11,436 bases of DNA from the NCBI GenBank assembly GCA_017621905.1, contig JAGASC010000119.1, forward strand, positions 1 through 11,436. Reading direction: 5' to 3'. Made by a program: the position numbers and the translations under genes. Positions 7,281 through 11,436 of this stretch are shown here, one piece after another (positions within the stretch are counted from its first letter, which is position 1; each line of letters begins with the position of its first letter). The notes beneath the pieces are model-generated. The model had not been told where the DNA came from. It made no database searches and saw only the letters and a program-made list of their open reading frames with translations. This DNA is from Roseburia sp. GTDB taxonomy: Bacteria; Bacillota; Clostridia; Lachnospirales; Lachnospiraceae.

Positions 7281-7698
7281 TCATCACCCCTCCCATCTGT
7301 CCGCTGTGTTCTATATCCTGCTTATCCCGCCACCGATCCGGGCGCCGGTTTTTCAGCCAGAAGATCTGCGCCGTAACATCCGGTTGAACTTCCTTTGTTA
7401 CTTCTTTTGTGATAATCATCTCTCCAGTAGCGGGGACCTGTTCCTTTGTGACCTCCTTGTATGTGTACCCAAGCGCTCTCTTAAGCAACGCATTTTCCAC
7501 CTGGATATCCACGACCTCTTTGCCCTTTTTTAAGGCCTCCACAATCTCCGTATGGTCTCGCTTATAGTTGTACAAGGTTGTTGTACCGATCCCCATGTTA
7601 TGAGCTATCTGCTCATCAGTCAGGCCATCCCTCGCCCATGCTTCCAGTTTTAGCAGGCCTTCGGGCGTCAGCCAATATTCATATTTTCCCTTTGCCAT
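7246..7698 (-). CDS. terS: Terminase small subunit
   Basis: The product is 150 residues from ATG 7698 (MAKGKYEYWLTPEGL), with AAAGGATG about 8 nt upstream. The frame is open back to 7803, but that upstream codon coincides with the predicted transcription start and lacks a ribosome site, so the shorter form is chosen. An N-terminal helix-turn-helix (about residues 24-46: 'DGLTDEQIAHNMGIGTTTLY') recognises the packaging site. A middle helical oligomerisation region ('VENALLKRALGYTYKEVTKE') and the 'DVTAQIFWLKNRRPDRWRDK' block are typical of Firmicutes small terminases. It forms a ring that delivers phage DNA to the large subunit. It is the first gene of the late operon. Confidence 0.93.
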   Translation of the reverse strand: MAKGKYEYWLTPEGLLKLEAWARDGLTDEQIAHNMGIGTTTLYNYKRDHTEIVEALKKGKEVVDIQVENALLKRALGYTYKEVTKEQVPATGEMIITKEVTKEVQPDVTAQIFWLKNRRPDRWRDKQDIEHSGQMGGVMIVNDIPKPDTG

Positions 7699-7726
7699 CC
7701 CGGCCACATCCTTTCTGTATAATTTT

Positions 7727-7755
7727 AGGGCACCCAGCAATAAACCGGATGCCCT
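7727..7755 (-). promoter_or_regulatory. Hairpin in the 5' leader of the late operon
   Basis: In minus-strand sense, AGGGCATCC (7755-7747) pairs with GGGTGCCCT (7735-7727), a 9-bp stem with one wobble and an 11-nt loop. It lies between the predicted transcription start and the small terminase gene. No T-run follows on either strand, so it is not an ordinary terminator. It may stabilise the mRNA, bind a regulator or shield the leader. Function is not known. Confidence 0.5.
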
Positions 7756-7801
7756 ATGGAGGAGGTGTAAAAGTGGCTGTCTTTTGAGATACACTTTTCT
7801 C

Positions 7802-7854
7802 ATTTTAAATTATAGCACAGATCAGCGTGACAAACGTGACACTTTCACTTGACA
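7802..7854 (-). promoter_or_regulatory. Predicted activator-dependent late promoter
   Basis: On the minus strand a perfect TATAAT occupies 7814-7809, predicting a start near 7802. The correctly spaced -35 window (7837-7832, ACGTTT) is a poor match to TTGACA. It lies between two copies of TGTCACG (7841-7835 and 7832-7826, period 9 bp), and a third TGTCA lies at 7854-7850. A good -10, a weak -35 and upstream repeats are the usual picture of a promoter needing an activator. The gene directly upstream, a sigma-region-4-like regulator, is the obvious candidate; its stop codon lies within the repeat region. The sequence elements are visible; the regulation is inferred. Confidence 0.65.
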
Positions 7855-8297
7855 CGCATAAATCTTGAATATTTTTGTTTGCACGCCTCTGCAGTGTATC
7901 CCTCACCCATGGATATTGCCACCTCTCTCCAACTCATACGGTCGATGCAGTAACACATCAGGATATTGCGCAACTCGCTATCCTCCAGGCTGTATATGTA
8001 CTCCTCTGCCGCTATGATCATATCCTGCAATGCGACAACATGCAGCTCCTTTTTTGCCTTGCGCTCACGGATCCGGTTACGCTTTTTATTTATGGCGCTG
8101 TGGTCATTGTCTCCTCTGATCGTGCACACTCCCAGCGGCTTTTTACCTCGACGGCCCCGGGTCACCACGTCTGTCACCTCTCTGTTTGTCGGAGTCATTG
8201 CTTTAAGCTCTGCCTCCTCCTGCGCGATCCGGCGCTCCTCCGCATCCAGCTCACGGTGCAGGGATGAAAGCTGCCTTAATATATTTTTGTCCTCCAT
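7845..8297 (-). CDS. Sigma-region-4-like phage regulator (ArpU/DUF1492-like), probable late-gene activator
   Basis: This 150-residue protein has GGGAGG about 5 nt before the ATG. Residues 8-34 form a charged coiled coil (LRQLSSLHRELDAEERRI onward). A basic middle region holds 'RGRRGKKPLGV' and 'NKKRNRIRERKAKKE' (about 47-84). The C-terminus (about 99-147) contains 'YIYSLEDSELRNILMCYCID' and 'MSWREVAISMG', then 'AEACKQKYSRFM', the helix-turn-helix pattern of sigma-70 region 4 that ArpU/DUF1492 phage regulators share. Such proteins switch on late transcription at the end of the early operon, and this one directly precedes the terminase operon, whose promoter carries TGTCA repeats. The exact family name is uncertain; the DNA-binding role is reasonably secure. 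Confidence 0.8.
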   Translation of the reverse strand: MEDKNILRQLSSLHRELDAEERRIAQEEAELKAMTPTNREVTDVVTRGRRGKKPLGVCTIRGDNDHSAINKKRNRIRERKAKKELHVVALQDMIIAAEEYIYSLEDSELRNILMCYCIDRMSWREVAISMGEGYTAEACKQKYSRFMRVK

Positions 8298-8306
8298 ATG
8301 TCCTCC

Positions 8307-8495
8307 CTATCTCTTTAAAAAGTAAAACGGGTTGTCGGCTGCCGGTCCCTGCTGATATTTCCGCGGTCCCACCACGGTCATTTTTCTATATTTTCCGTGG
8401 CCCCTGACCCGGTCGATATAACCCCGTCCTGATGCCAGCACATCAAAGGCCGCCTGCATCTGCTCCCACTCCCGTGTAAAATCCTCTTTAAACAT
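8307..8495 (-). CDS. Hypothetical 62-residue protein
   Basis: I do not recognise this protein. It begins MFKEDFTREWEQMQAAFDVL and ends PADNPFYFLKR-like (exact tail AADNPFYFLKR). It has an amphipathic N-terminal helix (residues 1-22), then a basic Gly/Arg/Lys region (about 23-48: GRGYIDRVRGHGKYRKMTVV). There is no signal peptide or membrane segment. An excellent AAAGGAGAGG ribosome site lies 5-10 nt before the ATG, 18 nt after the integrase stop, and the next gene follows after 9 nt, so it belongs to the same transcript. The good translation signal and operon fit support a real gene. A nucleic-acid-binding role is possible from the charge but unproven. Confidence 0.7.
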   Translation of the reverse strand: MFKEDFTREWEQMQAAFDVLASGRGYIDRVRGHGKYRKMTVVGPRKYQQGPAADNPFYFLKR

Positions 8496-8513
8496 ACTTG
8501 CCTCTCCTTTCCT

Positions 8514-9548
8514 TTATGCCGCGCGCTCGCGCACTCCGCGCAATGTGTTAGGTGTGCTCTCGGCATAATACTCCGCTGTAACTGCCGGGCTGGCGTGTCC
8601 CAGTATCTCCTGGATCGTGCCGATGTCAACGCCCTTGTTTTTGAGATCCATACCCAGTGTCTTGCGCATCTTATGCGGATACACCCTGCAGGTAACACCG
8701 GCCCGCCCTGCTATAACTTTCAGCGCTGCCCGGATTCCATCCCTTTGTAAGGTTGCATATGGCGCTTTGGTAGAGACAAACAGCGATGGATTACTATCTG
8801 TGCGGCTATCCAGGTACTTGCGCAGGTGATAGCGCGCTGGCACATCCAGGTATATTGCACGGTACCGCCCTCCCTTTTCCCCGATGATCATGATATCCCC
8901 GGTCGACCAGTCCACCATGTCCTGCGTGATCTCTACGATCTCCCCGACTCTGGCGCCGGTGCTACGCAGCACCTCGATCAGCGCTCTGTCCCGAAGTCCG
9001 GTCTTGCCAACGCAGCCTTCTCGCAGCCGCTCGATGTCTTGGGCCGCGAAATGATCTATTGGCTTGCGGATCACCTTTTTGGCGGGGATGGATTCGACCG
9101 GGTTCTCGGCGACCATCTTTTCCAGGCGCATCCATGTGTAAAAGGCGGAAAGGAAGCGCCGCTCATTGTTGACCGTGCTGGCCTGGTTTTTCTTCTCGTG
9201 CCCTCGCTCATACTGCCGCAGGTAATAATTTATGTCTATGCTGTCCATGTCCGTCAGCACCTTGTCCACCGTTGTCAGCAGGCGCCGTATCGCTCCCAGA
9301 TATGCCTGCAGTGTGCCTTCGGCCAGATCGGCCTTTTTGAATACAAACAGGTTGAGGATCCGCTTATTCTCCTCATCGATCGTGCGCTCCACCGTCGCCG
9401 GCAGAGTGGTGATTTCCCGCATCTCCACTTTGACAAATTCGGCGTCTATCGCCGTATCCAGCATTTGCAATGTCGGCTTGTCCACCGCATCCGCTACAAA
9501 CATCAGTATGTTATCCTTTACCTGCTTTTTGATATTGATATTATCCAT
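8514..9548 (-). CDS. int: Tyrosine recombinase / integrase (XerC/D-like)
   Basis: This 344-residue site-specific recombinase starts at ATG 9548, with CGGAGG 6 nt before it. Residues about 65-155 form the SAM-like core-binding domain (helices ending 'SAFYTWMRLEKMVAENPVES'). The catalytic domain holds the complete set: R200 (STGAR), K225 (GEKGGRYR), H292 and R295 (PHKMRKTL), H318 (LGHAS) and nucleophile Y327 (TAEYY). The first 60 residues form an N-terminal extension that I cannot assign. It would cut and join DNA through a 3'-phosphotyrosine. It lies between early-type and packaging genes, all on the same strand, rather than at a phage/host boundary. It may be the phage integrase in a free or circularly permuted genome, or a second recombinase. 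Confidence 0.94.
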   Translation of the reverse strand: MDNINIKKQVKDNILMFVADAVDKPTLQMLDTAIDAEFVKVEMREITTLPATVERTIDEENKRILNLFVFKKADLAEGTLQAYLGAIRRLLTTVDKVLTDMDSIDINYYLRQYERGHEKKNQASTVNNERRFLSAFYTWMRLEKMVAENPVESIPAKKVIRKPIDHFAAQDIERLREGCVGKTGLRDRALIEVLRSTGARVGEIVEITQDMVDWSTGDIMIIGEKGGRYRAIYLDVPARYHLRKYLDSRTDSNPSLFVSTKAPYATLQRDGIRAALKVIAGRAGVTCRVYPHKMRKTLGMDLKNKGVDIGTIQEILGHASPAVTAEYYAESTPNTLRGVRERAA

Positions 9549-9568
9549 AATTTACCTCCGTTATTTTG

Positions 9569-9598
9569 TTGCCCTGGGAGGTCAGTGTATGGTATAAT
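9569..9598 (+). promoter_or_regulatory. Plus-strand extended -10 promoter
   Basis: TTGCCC (9569-9574) and a perfect extended -10, TGGTATAAT (9590-9598, with TATAAT at 9593-9598), are separated by 18 bp. The predicted start is near 9605. It faces away from the integrase and opposes every gene in the window. A hairpin with a T-run 50 nt downstream makes a coherent short transcription unit. The -35 matches consensus at four of six positions. Confidence 0.65.
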
Positions 9599-9607
9599 AC
9601 TCCCAGG
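9573..9607. repeat. 8-bp inverted repeat flanking the plus-strand -10, upstream of int
   Basis: CCTGGGAG (9573-9580) and CTCCCAGG (9600-9607) are perfect inverted repeats 19 bp apart. One arm lies in the promoter spacer and the other covers the predicted plus-strand start, so a protein bound here would block that promoter. In integrase mRNA reading through the region the arms would form a hairpin about 25 nt before the int start. It could also be a recombinase arm or core site. Nothing in the sequence decides between these. Confidence 0.6.
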
Positions 9608-9660
9608 TTAATGTGTAGCGGTAGAGAGTCTTTGGTCGGATGCTCTGCCGCTTATTTTTT
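9605..9660 (+). ncRNA. Candidate small RNA antisense to the integrase leader
   Basis: This predicted transcript of about 55 nt runs from the extended -10 promoter to a T-tract. It contains a 10-bp stem, AGCGGTAGAG (9617-9626) with CTCTGCCGCT (9643-9652), including one G-U pair and a 16-nt loop AGTCTTTGGTCGGATG. It has no ribosome site or useful frame. It lies opposite the leader of any integrase message started upstream, so antisense control of int is possible, as is a trans-acting role through the large loop. I do not recognise a named RNA family. Promoter and terminator are visible; expression is inferred. Confidence 0.5.
9617..9660 (+). terminator. Intrinsic terminator of the candidate small RNA
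   Basis: The 10-bp stem described for the small RNA is followed on the plus strand by TATTTTTT. On the minus strand the stem is followed by ACACATTAACC with no T-run, so the terminator works only in plus orientation. No annotated plus-strand gene lies upstream for it to serve, which is why a short RNA is proposed. Confidence 0.65.
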
Positions 9661-9719
9661 ATATTCGCACACCAGTTCTTATTTTTTTCACGGACCGCTG
9701 ATCTGCGGCCCGCTCTATA

Positions 9720-9815
9720 TTACTTTTGTTTTTGTGGTACAGTCTTGTATACATCCCTCTTGTGGGGACGCAGTTGCGCCCTCACACGGTTTTGTTTGTT
9801 GGCTCTCTTACTCAT
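9720..9815 (-). CDS. 31-residue very basic peptide
   Basis: The product starts MSKRANKQNRVRAQLRPHKR and ends VYKTVPQKQK before TAA at 9722-9720. A strong GAGGAGG lies 5 nt before the ATG, within the 11-nt gap after the DUF5131 stop, so it should be translated with the upstream gene. Twelve of the 31 residues are Lys, Arg or His and only one is acidic. No membrane segment or cysteine is present. The signal for translation is better than for many larger genes here, which is the main evidence that it is real. A role in binding nucleic acid is plausible from charge alone; no family is recognised. Confidence 0.55.
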   Translation of the reverse strand: MSKRANKQNRVRAQLRPHKRDVYKTVPQKQK

Positions 9816-9826
9816 AACTTCCTCCT

Positions 9827-10626
9827 CTAAATCCCCGTTTTATGAATAAGTTGCTTTGGAAATTCCTGAATCAGTTGCTCTCCCCATATGTCTGTCAAAC
9901 TGGATTTCATAAATACTGGAACATTTCTAAACGCACAGTCCTTCACGATTTTTTCAATCCACTCACGTTCAGGAATAACCTTCCTTTTGCGGTTTCCAGT
10001 TTCTGCGCCAACTATTACCCATTTGTATCCATATTCATGTGCATAATAAGGCAAATCTGTTACTTCGCCTAAAAGAGGCTCCAATGACAGAAACTGGTTT
10101 GCTCTCTTGGTTATATCTGTACTCCAAGGGTCTCCATAGCAAAGATACAAATTTTTATTGCTATTTCCACAAGGTTCCTGATGTGTAAATGTTCTTCCTA
10201 TCCACCAATTCTTTTCAAACTTATATTTGCTTGCCCTTAAATAATTTTTCGTCAAAAACAGATAATTGTGCTGTGGAGCCCTCCTACAAGCCTCAAATAC
10301 TTCTTCAATCCACGAATCCGGCACCCATTCCCCGAACAGATCAGCCATAGAACATACAAAGATATTCCTGCCGCTCTTGTGGAGATATTCATCAAGCCGA
10401 TATCTATGAATGTCGGTTCAAACCCATATGGATATGGCTCTGACCTCTCCGCTTCCACTCCATAAATCTTCTTGTCCAAAATGTGAATATTTTCATCTGA
10501 CCAATCTTCTCCATGTCCAGAAAAGCGTTTTGCAATTCCCCTGGCATAGCAGTATTCACACCCATGCAGGCAGCCAGTAACCGGATTCCATGTACTGTCA
10601 CACCAATCAATCTTTGTCTTATCCAT
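9827..10626 (-). pseudogene. DUF5131 (phage Gp37/Gp68) radical-SAM-like protein, frameshifted
   Basis: The N-terminal frame starts MDKTKIDWCDSTWNPVTGCL, carries C19-x3-C23-x2-C26 (GCLHGCEYCYAR), a radical-SAM-type iron-sulfur motif, and matches the DUF5131 opening. It leaves register after YPYGFEPTF. The other frame picks up exactly with NIFVCSMADLFGEWVPDSWI and runs to 9827 with family-like 'NYLFLTKNY' and 'VIVGAETGNRK' segments. Restoring one C (a G on the plus strand) next to 10408 gives the continuous FEPTFHRYRLDEYLHKSGRN and a 266-residue protein of normal length. So this is a single-base deletion, either real or a sequencing error. No slippery heptamer or stem suggests programmed shifting. 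The substrate of this family is not established. Confidence 0.88.
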
Positions 10627-10654
10627 AAATCCCCTTTCTGCGTTAAATGTCAGT

Positions 10655-11128
10655 TTAGTTATCTTTCATAAAGCATAACCAATGTGTTTTATTTCCTCTC
10701 TTTCGACAGCGATTCCCGAATAGTGGCTTCTGGCTGAAAAGAGGAAGGATTACGCTCAACGGGAACTGTATCTCGCTCCACTTGAAAATCAATACACCGT
10801 TTGGTTTCAACACTCTCATGCATTCGTCAAAACCTTTACTTAGCATTGCTTTCCAGTCTCCCTTTAGCTTCCCATACTTTAAAGCCATGATTGACGTATC
10901 GCCGGCATATTCTAAGTGCGGCGGATCGTATACCACCAGATAAAAACTGTTGCTCTGAAAAGGCAAATCTGTAAAATCACATACCGTATCAGGACTTATT
11001 TCTATGTACCTTTCTGGGTAATATTCAGTACGTTCCATTTCACGTATGTCGCAAAATTCTACATCCGGATTATCTTTTTCAAACCAGAACATCTTACTTC
11101 CGCAACATGCATCTAAAATTCTTTTCAA
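10655..11128 (-). CDS. Class I SAM-dependent methyltransferase (possible DNA methylase)
   Basis: This 157-residue protein starts at TTG 11128, with AGGAG 9-10 nt upstream and a stop just before in frame, so no earlier start exists. Motif I is ILDACCGSKMFWF (4-16), where the SAM-binding glycine loop is modified to ACCG. An acidic end of strand 2 follows in VEFCDIRE (23-30). The catalytic motif IV is VVYDPPHLEY (66-74), a DPPY-like motif of amino-methyltransferases with His in the last place. 'MRVLKPNGVLIFKWSE' (104-119) is the usual later strand. No target-recognition domain is present, so specificity is unclear. This compact type is frequent in Clostridia phages near DUF5131 genes. It may protect phage DNA from restriction. 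The substrate (DNA adenine versus other) is inferred. Confidence 0.85.
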   Translation of the reverse strand: MKRILDACCGSKMFWFEKDNPDVEFCDIREMERTEYYPERYIEISPDTVCDFTDLPFQSNSFYLVVYDPPHLEYAGDTSIMALKYGKLKGDWKAMLSKGFDECMRVLKPNGVLIFKWSEIQFPLSVILPLFSQKPLFGNRCRKRGNKTHWLCFMKDN

Positions 11129-11147
11129 TATTCACCACTCCTAAATT

Positions 11148-11294
11148 TTAATTTTCTACATCCGTATACCATCCACAATCTTTTCCAAGACAGTATTCGT
11201 CGTCCTCATCCTCACAGATGCAAGGACAGCAATCCATTTCTGCTATTTTCTCATCCGTGGCAATACACGTTCCTCCAATTTCTCCGTTTTTCAT
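11148..11294 (-). CDS. 48-residue cysteine-rich acidic protein, copy 1
   Basis: The protein begins MKNGEIGGTCIATDEKIAEM and contains seven cysteines (C10, C22, C23, C25, C27, C35, C40) around a CCPCICEDEDDEYC core. The cysteine spacing suggests metal or iron-sulfur binding, and the acidic run between C27 and C35 is striking. An AGAGGTG ribosome site lies 4-5 nt before the ATG. It ends shortly before the ribosome site of the methyltransferase gene. No signal peptide or membrane segment is seen and I recognise no family. It is repeated almost perfectly just upstream. Confidence 0.7.
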   Translation of the reverse strand: MKNGEIGGTCIATDEKIAEMDCCPCICEDEDDEYCLGKDCGWYTDVEN

Positions 11295-11311
11295 GTTTCA
11301 CCTCTCAAATT

Positions 11312-11436
11312 TTAATCTTCTACATCCGTATACCATCCACAATCTTTTCCAAGACAGTATTCGTCGTCCTCATCCTCACAGATGCAAGGACAGCAATCCA
11401 TTTCTGCTATTTTCTCATCCGTGGCAATACACGTTC
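11312..11436 (-). CDS. Cysteine-rich acidic protein, copy 2 (5' end outside window)
   Basis: The visible 41 codons run from the residues before C10 (TCIATDEKIAEM) to the stop and equal copy 1 except for the last residue, Asp instead of Asn. All seven cysteines are kept. By analogy with copy 1 its start should lie 22 nt beyond the right edge of the window. The identity implies both copies still encode the same protein, perhaps giving a dosage effect. Confidence 0.68.
   Translation of the reverse strand, partial: TCIATDEKIAEMDCCPCICEDEDDEYCLGKDCGWYTDVED

Larger units (their letters stand above)
11143..11436. repeat. 164-bp tandem duplication containing a small gene
   Basis: Bases 11143-11272 recur at 11307-11436 with a 164-bp offset and one difference (T at 11153, C at 11317). 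The unit spans a whole small gene with its ribosome site. The second copy is cut by the right edge, so more copies may follow. The near identity indicates a recent event; the single substitution argues weakly against a pure assembly artefact. Confidence 0.92.

Noticed and set aside
7699..7803. N-terminal extension of the small terminase from the upstream in-frame ATG
   Set aside because: The upstream codon coincides with the predicted transcription start, lacks a ribosome site, and adds 35 residues unlike the family; the internal ATG at 7698 has a good site.
8826..9611. 261-codon open frame on the plus strand opposite the integrase
   Set aside because: It lies antisense to a recombinase with all catalytic residues, has no ribosome site and an unconvincing His/Leu/Arg-rich composition; it is a by-product of GC-rich coding on the other strand.
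9692..9711. Hairpin CCGC-TGATCT-GCGG with outer GG/CC pairs
   Set aside because: A T-run precedes it on the plus strand instead of following, and the minus strand has an A-run after it, so it is not a terminator on either strand; the stem is short and has a mismatch.
9549..9719. attP core in the integrase spacer
   Set aside because: No direct-repeat core or host tRNA fragment could be identified; the inverted repeat alone is not enough to call an attachment site.
9762..9785. Imperfect 10-bp stem followed by T-rich DNA on the plus strand
   Set aside because: It has a mismatch and a wobble, the T-stretch is interrupted, and it lies inside the 31-residue basic peptide gene.
10252..10626. Programmed frameshift or two separate genes at the DUF5131 locus
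   Set aside because: No slippery heptamer or downstream structure is evident, and a single inserted base restores the whole family sequence, so deletion or error is simpler.
1..11436. CRISPR arrays, tRNA, rRNA or transposase genes
   Set aside because: No regularly spaced repeats, no cloverleaf candidates and no transposase motifs were seen; the only sizeable repeat is the 164-bp tandem duplication at the right edge.

Overview
The window is a stretch of a tailed (siphovirus-type, SPP1/HK97-like) phage or prophage. The host is most likely a Firmicute of the class Clostridia, possibly Lachnospiraceae. Evidence for this is strong AGGAGG-type ribosome binding sites, TTG starts, and a head module of DUF4355 scaffold, SPP1 gp6-type portal, SPP1 gp7/MuF-type minor head protein and gp6-like connector. 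The host assignment is inference from gene style; no host gene, tRNA or rRNA is visible. Every protein gene lies on the minus strand, so the module reads from right to left.

In transcription order, the right end (11436 to 9720) holds two copies of a small cysteine-rich protein gene in a 164-bp tandem duplication, a class I SAM-dependent methyltransferase, a DUF5131 (phage Gp37/Gp68) radical-SAM-like gene broken by a one-base deletion, and a 31-residue basic peptide gene. The spacer before the integrase carries the only plus-strand unit I can support: an extended -10 promoter, an inverted repeat around it, and a short hairpin-terminated transcript, which is a candidate small RNA. Next come a tyrosine recombinase with a complete catalytic set, a 62-residue unknown, and a sigma-region-4-like regulator of the ArpU/DUF1492 kind.

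The packaging and head operon (7802 leftward) begins at a TATAAT without a good -35, preceded by repeats of TGTCA. This is what an activator-dependent late promoter should look like, and the candidate activator is the gene just before it. The operon runs small terminase, large terminase, portal, MuF minor head protein, a 75-residue acidic protein and an intrinsic terminator. After a 150-bp spacer it continues with scaffold, major capsid, a small helix-extension-helix protein, head-tail connector, and a head-closure or minor capsid protein cut by the window edge.

The most interesting feature is the minor head protein. Its C-terminal third resembles a RelA/SpoT-type nucleotidyltransferase, so it looks like a MuF polymorphic toxin carried on a capsid protein. 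The 75-residue acidic gene that starts 1 nt after it, and is followed at once by a terminator, is a natural immunity candidate. Other points are the plus-strand small RNA beside the integrase, the cysteine-rich tandem duplication, and a 13-nt perfect match to the 16S rRNA tail that sits before no credible gene.
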